Both the position numbers and the translations under genes were made by a program. A stretch of DNA of 64,000 bases from Sulfobacillus thermosulfidooxidans. Lineage in GTDB: Bacteria > Bacillota > Sulfobacillia > Sulfobacillales > Sulfobacillaceae. Positions 47,215 to 55,899 of the stretch are shown here, in pieces; the stretch's first letter is position 1; the number at the start of each line of letters is the position of its first letter. Under the pieces are notes generated by a model. That model ran no database searches and was not told the origin of the DNA. It saw nothing but the letters and a program-made list of their open reading frames with translations. The DNA is taken from the NCBI RefSeq assembly GCF_001280565.1, contig NZ_LGRO01000001.1, forward strand, positions 2,480,001 to 2,544,000, read 5' to 3'.

Positions 47215-49374
47215 ATGATGGCGAACGGGTGGACGTTGTTTTTGACCCGGCGAAAATGGTTTGTCATTGCCGGCTGGATTATTGTTCTGGCGATGACGCT
47301 GCCTTTGGCGTTAAATGTCACAAAACATTTAACGGCGAATGGATTTAATCGGCCCGGTACCCGTGCCACGTGGGCGACAAACCAGCTGTCACGACTTCAC
47401 CCCGTCCAGACGCCTAAACCGCTTTTGATTACGGGTGTGTCCTTTCACCAAGTGACCCTATTGGCTCACCGAGAGCATATTGCGAGCCAAAGCCTTCATC
47501 GCATGTCCACAAATGAGGCGCTCTATTTGCCAGCCCCTAAAACCTCACTGGCCGAGGTGAATGCGTTTACCCACTTAATTCGGCAGCATCACGGGCAATG
47601 GCAAGAGGTTACGCAAGATACCGCAGGAAAAACCGTATCGCATGACAGTTCCAAAACTTTGGCTTTAAGTGGCATACTCGCCCTACCTTTTTTGGCGGTT
47701 CTTTTGTTTTTTGTATACGGGTCTTTGGCCGCGATCACCTTGCCCTTAATTATTGCTGTGATGGGATCCGAACTGGCGTTGGCTGTTGTGTCGTTGATTG
47801 AAACGCACATTCAGCTTTCTGTCTTTTTAACAGACATCGTGAGTTTTTTGGCATTAGGGGTGGGTATCGATTATGCCTTGTTCATTAGCAACCGGTTTCG
47901 TCTGGCCTTAGCCCTGGGCAAAAATGTACCCGATGCGGTGCACGAAAGCATGCGTCATGCTGGCCGTTCCGTATTTTATTCCGGCATTGCGGTAGCCCTG
48001 GCGGTGGCGGCTTTGCTGCTGGGTGGGGACGCTTATTGGAGAGGATTGGCACTTGGCGGGGCGATAGCAATTGCCTCGGTGCTTTTAGCGACCCATACAC
48101 TGCTCCCCGCAATTATGACCGTGATGGGTAGGCATATTAATTGGGGCAGTCTTAAACGTGTTCCACAATTCGGATTGTGGCGGCGTGTGGGCGATTTCGT
48201 AACCAACCAACCGGTTCTGTCGATTGTGATAAGTGTGGTCTTGCTCTTACCCCTGGCTGTCTTTGGACCGCAAATTCGCATGCAAACGCCGGCAAATTTA
48301 GCCAGTATGCTGCCCGTGACGAGTCCCATTCGTCAAGCCATTCATAAAGAGCAACAACTGTTAGGTCCGGGCAGCATTGCGCCCTTGGCGGTCGTCATCA
48401 ATTTACCGTCATCTTTATCCCAGCAATTGAGTTGGACCCAAATTTCTCAGCTCACGTACCACCTCGCCTCGTTGCCTGGCGTAAAAAGCGTGGCATCCCC
48501 GACCCAAGTGGGTCTAACAGCGCAACAACTGGCCTTCTTATTTCAACACCCCTCCTTACAACCACCGGCCCTTAAGACCGCCTTGAGCAATTTCACTGCG
48601 CCTCACTCTTCCCATTTGGTAGTGCTTTATGTAACGGCTACGACAGGCCCTGATAACCCTCAGACTTCGGATTTGGTGCATCATATCAATCAAAATCTTC
48701 CCAAGTGGCTCCCTGCAGGGACACAAGCGGGGGTTGGGGGCCAAGTGCCGATTTTGCGCAGTTTTAATCAGTTAACCAAGGCCCGTATGCCCTTGATTAT
48801 TGCCACAGCTTTGACAGTGGCTCTCGTTGTATTGGCTGTTGCGACGGGATCCGTGATTCAGGCTGTCTTAGGTGTGCTATTTGATGCGCTGGTGGCGCTC
48901 GCAACCGCCGGTTTATTAGTTTTGGTCGTGCAACAAGGTCATTTTGGATTTGAAGCTCAGCCGCTGGACAGTTCCATCACGCCCTTAATCTTTGTCTTGC
49001 TATTTGGTCTGTCGATGGATTATGAAGTGATTTTATTACACCGGATTCAAGAGCCCTTAAAAGAAGGAAAATCTGTCCGCCAAGCAGTGCGGCATGGCAT
49101 TTCGACGACTGGTTCGATGATTACTGGCGCGGGAATGATTATGGTTGTTGTATTTTTGGCCTTGTTAATTAGCCCTTTGCAAGTGATGAAAACCCTGGCT
49201 ATTGGTCTCAGTTTTGCGGTGTTAATTGACACCTGGGTGGTGCGGTCTTTGTTAGTCCCAGCGACTATCACCCTTCTTAACACCAATGCCTATTGGCCAT
49301 GGCGTGTTCCTATCTCCGTCTCCACAAATCAAGAAGATAGCATACCGCCTTCTCAATATGAAGAAGAAGAGTAG
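47215..49374 (+). CDS. MMPL-family RND transporter (YdfJ-like)
   Basis: A 719-residue membrane transporter with two repeats, each with a membrane anchor, an extracytoplasmic loop and five to six membrane segments. ALGVGIDYALFISNRFR and LFGLSMDYEVILLHRI are the paired family motifs with the proton-relay Asp in each. It resembles Bacillus YdfJ in length and layout. Likely a proton-driven exporter of lipids or drugs. GAGGTGG lies just before the ATG. Confidence 0.9.
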   Translation: MMANGWTLFLTRRKWFVIAGWIIVLAMTLPLALNVTKHLTANGFNRPGTRATWATNQLSRLHPVQTPKPLLITGVSFHQVTLLAHREHIASQSLHRMSTNEALYLPAPKTSLAEVNAFTHLIRQHHGQWQEVTQDTAGKTVSHDSSKTLALSGILALPFLAVLLFFVYGSLAAITLPLIIAVMGSELALAVVSLIETHIQLSVFLTDIVSFLALGVGIDYALFISNRFRLALALGKNVPDAVHESMRHAGRSVFYSGIAVALAVAALLLGGDAYWRGLALGGAIAIASVLLATHTLLPAIMTVMGRHINWGSLKRVPQFGLWRRVGDFVTNQPVLSIVISVVLLLPLAVFGPQIRMQTPANLASMLPVTSPIRQAIHKEQQLLGPGSIAPLAVVINLPSSLSQQLSWTQISQLTYHLASLPGVKSVASPTQVGLTAQQLAFLFQHPSLQPPALKTALSNFTAPHSSHLVVLYVTATTGPDNPQTSDLVHHINQNLPKWLPAGTQAGVGGQVPILRSFNQLTKARMPLIIATALTVALVVLAVATGSVIQAVLGVLFDALVALATAGLLVLVVQQGHFGFEAQPLDSSITPLIFVLLFGLSMDYEVILLHRIQEPLKEGKSVRQAVRHGISTTGSMITGAGMIMVVVFLALLISPLQVMKTLAIGLSFAVLIDTWVVRSLLVPATITLLNTNAYWPWRVPISVSTNQEDSIPPSQYEEEE

Positions 49375-49376
49375 AA

Positions 49377-49397
49377 CTTCATGGGTCGACCATGAAG
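49377..49397 (+). repeat. 8-bp inverted repeat just after the MMPL stop
   Basis: CTTCATGG and CCATGAAG flank GTCGA immediately after the MMPL stop codon. It may serve as a terminator stem, although no T run follows. Confidence 0.45.
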
Positions 49398-49664
49398 AAT
49401 TCGTTATTCAACAGTGCCTTCTGACCCACGCATGGTTTTTTCTCATGGAGTCATTTAGACGTGAGAAATGACATCTCCTGCTTCAGATCGCCTGGGGAAC
49501 ATTCGTCCACGAAATCCTCTATGCGACGCCGCGTGAGACATCCTGAAAGACTGTATCAATCTCTGCCCGACGCTATGATTAATGCCATCGTCAACAACTC
49601 CTACTGTGTCTCAGGAGATGTAGTGGGGATTTGCGCATTCGGATGATCGGGGAGGGTCTCAAAA

Positions 49665-50405
49665 ATGGCAAAATTATGGTTAAATAGGATGCCTAGTTGG
49701 CTTGGGAGGAAAACAACGAGAATTACCCTCATGACATGTTTTGGAGTGCTCACTATGGGGTCTGTGACTTTGGCGGCTTCGCCTCCTGGACCATCTTCCG
49801 GATCAAATTTTACTCTCACAAAATTCACGGCCACGCCAAGTGGAACATCCACGAGCTATCAATTAACCATGACCGTCACTCAGACTAGTGCCGATGGCAG
49901 TGATTTTGGAACCGGCTCAAATGCTAGTCAACAGGAAGTTCATGCATTTCCTCACACCATATACCTTGTACTGCGCGCGGCCAACGGAAATGTGATTGAT
50001 CAAACGGCAAATCATCCTTTACAAGCGACATTGGTATCAAGCACCCCGGCAACTGGCATAACGTATGATCAAGATGAAAAGGGATCCGTTGCTGCCACGG
50101 CGACCTACAGTCTCACGATGCCCCAAAACGTGACATCGTCAGATACTCTTGAGATTTATCCATATAATGTGGGACCCGGTTCATCCTTCTCTAATAGCCA
50201 GTATGTTTTTCGGATGGGTCCAAGTAACGATCAATCTTTTGCGGATGATATTGTTAGTGGTGTAACGACTGTGGGAACACTGCCTGTCGGTCAACTTCCA
50301 GAAGTTCCTTATGCGGCAGGACTTCCTGTTTTGGGATTGGCAGTGGTTTTAGCGAGTTGGTGGCGTCATGAGCGGTCTGCTCATCAATCAAAAAGATCTT
50401 GTTAA
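49665..50405 (+). CDS. Putative secreted, C-terminally anchored protein
   Basis: A 246-residue exported protein. The N-terminus has a basic region and a hydrophobic stretch ending at TLAASPPG, a good signal peptide. A Ser/Thr-rich beta body follows. A hydrophobic segment GLPVLGLAVVLASW and a basic tail HERSAHQSKRSC end the chain, giving a wall- or membrane-anchored topology. No family was recognised. GGGGAGGG precedes the ATG. Confidence 0.65.
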   Translation: MAKLWLNRMPSWLGRKTTRITLMTCFGVLTMGSVTLAASPPGPSSGSNFTLTKFTATPSGTSTSYQLTMTVTQTSADGSDFGTGSNASQQEVHAFPHTIYLVLRAANGNVIDQTANHPLQATLVSSTPATGITYDQDEKGSVAATATYSLTMPQNVTSSDTLEIYPYNVGPGSSFSNSQYVFRMGPSNDQSFADDIVSGVTTVGTLPVGQLPEVPYAAGLPVLGLAVVLASWWRHERSAHQSKRSC

Positions 50406-50503
50406 TAAATTAGGTAATTTTTGAAAGCAGCCATAAGACAAGATGCGCGAGCCCTCTTTACGGCATACGTTGAATCAAGACGATTGAGTGAGGAGGGCAT
50501 AGA

Positions 50504-51379
50504 GTGTTTACGCTCGCATTGTCAGGAGGCGGTTTATTAGGCGCCGCACATTTAGGAGTGTTAGAGGTCTTGGCGGAAAAACATGTTGAGCCCACCGCGG
50601 TAGCGGGAACTTCAGCGGGAGGGCTTGTTGCCTCTCTTGTGGCTTCCAAGGTGCCGGTGTCTACCATGATTGCATGGGCCAAGGACGTGACGACCCATCC
50701 CTGGGATTTTTTCGACTTGAATATTAAAGGTTTGGTTGAAGAGATTTGGCCTGATGATCATGAGCCCGCGACCGGTCTCATCAATCCCGAAAAGTTTTTG
50801 AAAAGCCTTATCCGCTTAGCACCGGGTATTGAGACCATAGGCGACTGGAAAATGCCGTGTACGATTATTTCAGTCGATATTGCCCGTATGATTCCGGTAG
50901 CATTTAGTCCGGTAACCGGGTTACAGTCTCCTGAGCCGGGCTGGCAGATTATTTCCCAAGCGGATTTGCTCTGGGCTCTTAATGCCACCATGGCCATGCC
51001 CGGATTATTTGACGCGGTGCGCCGGGGCACTCATTTGTATGTTGATGGGGGCATTGCCAATACCTTGCCCAGTGACTGGGCTTACCAGTTGAGCCCCTAT
51101 CCCGTGTTAGCTGTCAATGTAGCGCCGACAACTGTCGTCAATGGTGAGCATATGGGCATCGCAGATATTCTCTCACGCTCCGAATCCTTTGTTACCCAAT
51201 ACTTATCCGATGTGGAAAATCGGGGATATCCGATTTTAACGATTAGTCCTCCTACCGAAGGCACTCCGTTCTTTGGATTTCATGATTATGATCATCTTGT
51301 AGACATCGGGCGTCAAACCGCACTGAAAGCCTGGCCGCAAATTGAAGCCTTCATCAGTACTGGAACCCCGAATTCCTAG
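50504..51379 (+). CDS. Patatin-like phospholipase family protein
   Basis: A 291-residue lipid acyl hydrolase of the RssA/YchK type. The oxyanion motif is LSGGGLLGAAHLG at the very N-terminus, the nucleophile Ser lies in GTSAGG, and the Asp in DGGIANTLP, so the Ser-Asp dyad is complete. GTG start, eight bases after GAGGAGG. It converges with the LacI-fusion gene. Confidence 0.92.
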   Translation: MFTLALSGGGLLGAAHLGVLEVLAEKHVEPTAVAGTSAGGLVASLVASKVPVSTMIAWAKDVTTHPWDFFDLNIKGLVEEIWPDDHEPATGLINPEKFLKSLIRLAPGIETIGDWKMPCTIISVDIARMIPVAFSPVTGLQSPEPGWQIISQADLLWALNATMAMPGLFDAVRRGTHLYVDGGIANTLPSDWAYQLSPYPVLAVNVAPTTVVNGEHMGIADILSRSESFVTQYLSDVENRGYPILTISPPTEGTPFFGFHDYDHLVDIGRQTALKAWPQIEAFISTGTPNS

Positions 51380-51412
51380 GCGAGGGTGAATGATGAAGGC
51401 GTTGTGGATATC

Positions 51413-51504
51413 TTAAGAAGACTTGCGAATATGCCATGAATTAGGCAGATTGTGAATATGAATTCGTCCCTGGCGGATTTCGACGTCTATAGAATAATCC
51501 GGGG
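51413..51504 (-). other. Displaced C-terminal coding tail of the repressor-glycosidase fusion
   Basis: Past the TAA at 51505-51507 another frame continues as LTPDYSIDVEIRQGRIHI and on to a TAA at 51413-51415, 31 residues in all. The sequence alternates like a beta-sandwich end and would follow PTFP directly if one T were added to the short T run at the stop. This looks like a single-base deletion, genuine or from sequencing. Confidence 0.65.
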
Positions 51505-54447
51505 TTAAGGAAATGTCGGACCCAAAGGGCCTAAGTCGCCTGGATGCAGGTGGAGGGTTTTTTGGGTCACGTCAATATCCATGCCTAGGAGCACTTGCAA
51601 GAGCAAAAACGGAGCCCCTGCTGCCCAAGCTTGAGGACTGCAGGCGGCGGGGTAGGGATAGGGCCCAAAGGGAGCCGGTTCGCCCGAAAACAGTTCAGGC
51701 AAGCGGCCATAAGGGAATTGACTGGCGGCTTGAAGGAGACTCCAAGAGAGCATGTGGGCTTCTGGCCATAGGCCATAATGGGAGAGCCCTTTGGCAATGA
51801 GCGCGGTATCATGAGGCCATATGCTGCCCCGGTGATAGCTGTACGGATCATAGGTGAGGGCGTCCGAGGATAGGGTGCGAATTCCCCATCCGGAATATAA
51901 AACCGGTGACATTAAAATCTTAGCGACATCCAGGCTCCGTGAATGGGGCACAATACCCGTCCACAGACATTGTCCGGCATCGGAGGTTAAAACGTCTAAC
52001 GGACGGCCACTATGGTCCAGGGCTAAAGCATAATAACTTTTTTCGTCTAACCAATAGCGTTTATGAAACTGGCGTTTGAGCTGTTTGGCCCGTTTTAGCA
52101 ATTCTTGAGCTTTGGGAGACTGGTCTGTTGATTGGTAATATTGGCTCATTAAGATCAGGGCCCGGTAGGCATATCCTTGCACCTCACTCACTGCCAAAGG
52201 AGGAATGGCATGTTCTCCGGTGCTGTACACCATTGAATCAAAGGAATCTTTCCATGATTGAATAACGAGTCCATGATCAACATGGTTCTGGAAGGAAAAT
52301 AAGCCGGTTTGGGAGTCTTGGGCTCCAAGAAGCCAATTCAGCGCTTTTTCAGCTGCCGGCATTAAGTCCGCCATCATGTGGTGATTGCCCGTTCGTTTCC
52401 ACGTTTCCATAAGCAATATTAAAAACAGCGGCGTGACATCCACCGAACCATAATAACGGGCAAAGGGCACTTGGCGACTCCGAGCCATTTCTCCCAGACG
52501 GATTTCATGAATCATTTTTCCAGGCTCTTCTTCAGTCGTGGGATCGACCTTTTTGCCTTGCCAGGCGGCTAAAGTGTATAACGTGTTTTGTGCAATGACA
52601 GGATTCCACAGTAAATATTGATAGGACGCGATGATCGCGTCGCGGCCAAAAAATGTGCCAAACCAGGGAAGTCCAGCCATAGGCACTGGACCATGGCCAA
52701 AGTCAGTCAAGAGCATGTGATAATCTTGATGGGCTTGGGAGATGACGAGATGCCAGGGATATTCATCGAAAATAAAGTGAGGATCGAGTGTTAGGGGATT
52801 CCTAACCTTCTTAAGACGGGTTTGGGGAATTTCTGGCACCGGGTTGTGCCAGGAAATTCTCAGGGTCAATTCGCCGCATGTTTCTTGAGCATCGATGCAC
52901 CATTTCCAGTCGCCGTCAAGAGCGTGAATCGGACTTTTGTCAGCACTCATGCGGAGCACGCGGGTAATGCCGTCAATGCCTTCATATTCTAAACGGTATT
53001 CTTCATTCTCAGATGCCTTGCGTTTGATGCCGCTTCGGATTTTGGGGGTACCCCGCAATTCGAAAATATCGGTAAAATCAGCATCTATGCTTAATGACAA
53101 GTTCCACGGCTCTAAAGATCCGTAATGCTGCCATTGCCAGTGATCCGTAAAATGGTCGGCATGAAGCGTGAGGCAGCGCTGAAGAACCCGGGTCATCCCA
53201 TCTTGCTGGATGACATAATGCCAGGTCAACGTATTGGCCGTGACATCAAAATGTAAGGGATCGGGTACCTCCTCTCCAATCCGCCACTGGTAGATGGATA
53301 CCATACGCGTATCGTAGCAATAGATACCGTGACGTTTGGATTCCATTTCAATACGCCCCTGGGGCGAGAAGATGGCGAAAGTCGGGCCTGCTTTAAGGAC
53401 AGGTTCTTTAAGATTGGTCCGGGGGGTTTGATAGATGGCCGGAATTCCGGTCGATCCACGAATATTGAGGTGAGGGATGACGCGCACGCTATGAACCGGC
53501 TGACCTTGAATCGAATTAATGAGCATGTTGGCCATTTGATACCCGGCCTCTTTCAGATTGATGTCCATGCTGGAAAGCGGAGAATGCATGTGAAGAGATG
53601 GGGAGAGAGGCTCCAAACTCATAATCGAGAGCTGGCGGGGCACATGAATGCCCAAATCGCCGGCACAGCGCCGGGCTTGTAGTGCCCCATGGCCACTTGT
53701 CACTAATAAAGCAGTGGGGGGAGAAATTTGGGTTAAGAGCTCATAGGTCAGATGATAGCTATCATCCTTCATTTTGTCACGAGCCAGAACATCGTGAGGA
53801 TTAAGATGCGCCTTAACCATGGCCGCCGCATATCCTTGCCGGTACCGTTCAATGTTTGGGGTCAGCTCATCCGGAATGATTAGAGTAATGCGCTGATGGC
53901 CTAAATCGATTAAATATTGTGTCGCAATCCGCGCCGCTTCTTCAAAATCCGTATCGTACGAGAGATGGGGTTCATGATGGGCACCGTAGACCACAAAAGG
54001 CAGGTGATTACGGGTCAAAATATCGCGGTAACGTTCTAGTCCCGGGTCATCAAATAAAATAAGGCCGTCGATGCGTCCCGAGCGGCTTACCTGTTCTAGA
54101 TATGAGACGATGTCGCCTATCGTGGGCGATAGAACCATGACATGGTAACCCTTTTCCTGACAAGCCGCTATCACGCCTTCCATGAGTGTGGGGAAAATGC
54201 CCTCGGGTCCATTCGGAGTGAGCGAGGCGGGCAGCAAAATCCCAATGGTTTCCGATATTCCTCGCACCAATATCCGTCCCCGGACGTTGGGAGCATAATT
54301 TAGTATCCGTGCGGCATCATGCACTTTTTGAATCGTTTCTTGGGAAAAATGCCCTTGATTATTGAGCACATAAGAGACGGTAGCGATAGAAACTCCCGCT
54401 AACTTGGCCACATCGCCAATCCGTGCCCGGCGAGAGGATTGCGACAT
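51505..54447 (-). CDS. LacI-family repressor fused to an amylo-alpha-1,6-glucosidase-like enzyme
   Basis: A 980-residue fusion. Residues about 8-50 are a LacI helix-turn-helix, IGDVAKLAGVSIATVSYVLNN; about 60-340 is the periplasmic-binding-like effector domain. From about 365, a glycogen-debranching N-terminal beta domain is followed by an (alpha/alpha)6 GDE_C-type catalytic domain. Visible signatures are GLPWFGTFFGRDAI, YYGSVDVTPLF, WKDSFDSM, YSYHRGSIWPHD and ACSPQAWAAGAPF. GGAGGG precedes the ATG at 54447. It is divergent from a sugar ABC operon and palindromes lie just upstream, so it may both bind that control region and process the imported sugar. The 3' end is frameshifted (see 51413-51504). 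Confidence 0.9.
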   Translation of the reverse strand: MSQSSRRARIGDVAKLAGVSIATVSYVLNNQGHFSQETIQKVHDAARILNYAPNVRGRILVRGISETIGILLPASLTPNGPEGIFPTLMEGVIAACQEKGYHVMVLSPTIGDIVSYLEQVSRSGRIDGLILFDDPGLERYRDILTRNHLPFVVYGAHHEPHLSYDTDFEEAARIATQYLIDLGHQRITLIIPDELTPNIERYRQGYAAAMVKAHLNPHDVLARDKMKDDSYHLTYELLTQISPPTALLVTSGHGALQARRCAGDLGIHVPRQLSIMSLEPLSPSLHMHSPLSSMDINLKEAGYQMANMLINSIQGQPVHSVRVIPHLNIRGSTGIPAIYQTPRTNLKEPVLKAGPTFAIFSPQGRIEMESKRHGIYCYDTRMVSIYQWRIGEEVPDPLHFDVTANTLTWHYVIQQDGMTRVLQRCLTLHADHFTDHWQWQHYGSLEPWNLSLSIDADFTDIFELRGTPKIRSGIKRKASENEEYRLEYEGIDGITRVLRMSADKSPIHALDGDWKWCIDAQETCGELTLRISWHNPVPEIPQTRLKKVRNPLTLDPHFIFDEYPWHLVISQAHQDYHMLLTDFGHGPVPMAGLPWFGTFFGRDAIIASYQYLLWNPVIAQNTLYTLAAWQGKKVDPTTEEEPGKMIHEIRLGEMARSRQVPFARYYGSVDVTPLFLILLMETWKRTGNHHMMADLMPAAEKALNWLLGAQDSQTGLFSFQNHVDHGLVIQSWKDSFDSMVYSTGEHAIPPLAVSEVQGYAYRALILMSQYYQSTDQSPKAQELLKRAKQLKRQFHKRYWLDEKSYYALALDHSGRPLDVLTSDAGQCLWTGIVPHSRSLDVAKILMSPVLYSGWGIRTLSSDALTYDPYSYHRGSIWPHDTALIAKGLSHYGLWPEAHMLSWSLLQAASQFPYGRLPELFSGEPAPFGPYPYPAACSPQAWAAGAPFLLLQVLLGMDIDVTQKTLHLHPGDLGPLGPTFP

Positions 54448-54471
54448 AAGATCCCTCCACAAACAGTTAAA

Positions 54472-54486
54472 CGTTTCAGTGAAACG
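54472..54486. promoter_or_regulatory. LacI-type operator palindrome
   Basis: CGTTTCA-G-TGAAACG is a perfect 15-bp palindrome 25 bases upstream of the fusion gene start, overlapped by AAACGTTT (54469-54476). LacI/GalR regulators favour such CG-containing palindromes. It is a likely site for autoregulation. Confidence 0.65.
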
Positions 54487-54581
54487 ATTGAATTATAACC
54501 AAAAGTATGCCATAATACACCAAGTTTTCAAAATACTAATCACTAAATCGACAAACCTGATTTGTACTAAATGAACTGACA

Positions 54582-54600
54582 ATAACGAATATTTCGTTAT
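54582..54600. promoter_or_regulatory. Second palindrome, upstream of the sugar-binding protein gene
   Basis: ATAACGAA-TAT-TTCGTTAT is a perfect 8-3-8 palindrome ending about 12 bases before the AGGAGGA site of the binding-protein gene. It may be a second operator for the divergent repressor, or a 5' hairpin of the mRNA. Confidence 0.55.
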
Positions 54601-54627
54601 CTTTCAAGAGAACAGGAGGAACACGAC

Positions 54628-55899
54628 ATGGCCTCATCCAAACACGTTCGGCGCGCGGGTCTTGGCATATTTAGCGCCTTGTTGTTAACGGGAACCCTGG
54701 CCGGATGTGGTTCATCTCAAGCCACGACCTCGAAGACGGTTAATCTCGTTTTTGCCACACAAGGACTGGGCACAGAAGCGCAAGCAACGCAACAAGCCGT
54801 GAAGGAGTTTGAAAAATTGCACCCGAATATTCATGTGCAAATTGAAACCCTCTCGGCGTCGTCGAACGATGCTTATCAGACCTTGGTGACGGATTTAACT
54901 TCGGGTTCGAGTACACCGGATGTCATTACTTCCGATGTCATATGGCCTCCAACATTTGCGGCGGCCAAATGGATTCTTCCTCTTAATCAATTTCATCCTA
55001 ATCTCAGCCACTTCTTCCCAGGCATGGTCAAAGCGGGAGAATACCAAGGAAAACTCTATGCGATTCCTTGGTTTATTAATGTGGAAGGCTTATATTACCG
55101 GACCGATCTCGTTAAGACCCCTCCGAAAACCTTTACTCAACTAGTTTCGGACGCCAAAGCGGCGATGAAAAAGAATCCTAAACTAATTGGACTGGCTTTT
55201 GAGGGGAATAAATATGAGGGAGCTGTGACAGTTTTCCAAGATGTGTCCGGCGGATTTGGCGGCGAATTTTTAAATGCCAAGGGGCAGCCGGTATTAAATT
55301 CTCCACAAAATATCCGGGCCTTGACGTGGCTGGATAATGCGATCAAAACGGGACTTTCGCCGCAAGCTGTGACAAGCTGGGAAGAAGGCAATGTCCAACA
55401 GGCGTTCTTGTCAGGCGATGCGGTATTTGCGACGAACTGGCCGTATTTATATCCTTTGGCCGAACAAAACGGATCGGCGGTTAAGAATAAAGTGGGGTTT
55501 GCTCCCCCGCCCGTTCAAGGAGGCAAGCCCACAGCATCATTAGGCGGCGATGTCTTAGTCATTAACAAAAATACGAAGTATCCCAAACAAGCCTGGGAAC
55601 TCGTGAAGTTTCTGACCTCGGCTAAAACCATGACCCAAAGGGCGTTAATTTCCGGAGATCCCCCAGCCCGTACAGATGCCTATACATCCTCGTTAATCAG
55701 CCAAGCGCCCTGGTTTAAACAAGAAGAAGCGGTGTATGCTGACGCGACCCCTCGTCCTGTCACCCCGTTATACCCCCAGATTTCGGCGAAAATTCAAGAA
55801 GCCTTGTCTGCGGTATATTCTGGTCAGGAAACGCCGAAGCAGGCACTCGACCAAGCGCAAAAGGCTGTCGAAGCTATCGTGAGTGGTCATGGCAGCTAA
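54628..55899 (+). CDS. Sugar ABC transporter substrate-binding lipoprotein
   Basis: A 423-residue extracellular solute-binding protein of family 1 (MalE-like). The signal peptide ends in a lipobox LAGC (Cys near residue 27). The mature part has VNLVFATQGLGTEAQ at the first strand and the usual WEEGNVQQAFLSGDAVFATNW region. AGGAGGA precedes the ATG. It leads an operon with two permeases. Likely ligand: malto-oligosaccharide or another alpha-glucan fragment, inferred from the neighbouring debranching-type enzyme. Confidence 0.9.
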   Translation: MASSKHVRRAGLGIFSALLLTGTLAGCGSSQATTSKTVNLVFATQGLGTEAQATQQAVKEFEKLHPNIHVQIETLSASSNDAYQTLVTDLTSGSSTPDVITSDVIWPPTFAAAKWILPLNQFHPNLSHFFPGMVKAGEYQGKLYAIPWFINVEGLYYRTDLVKTPPKTFTQLVSDAKAAMKKNPKLIGLAFEGNKYEGAVTVFQDVSGGFGGEFLNAKGQPVLNSPQNIRALTWLDNAIKTGLSPQAVTSWEEGNVQQAFLSGDAVFATNWPYLYPLAEQNGSAVKNKVGFAPPPVQGGKPTASLGGDVLVINKNTKYPKQAWELVKFLTSAKTMTQRALISGDPPARTDAYTSSLISQAPWFKQEEAVYADATPRPVTPLYPQISAKIQEALSAVYSGQETPKQALDQAQKAVEAIVSGHGS

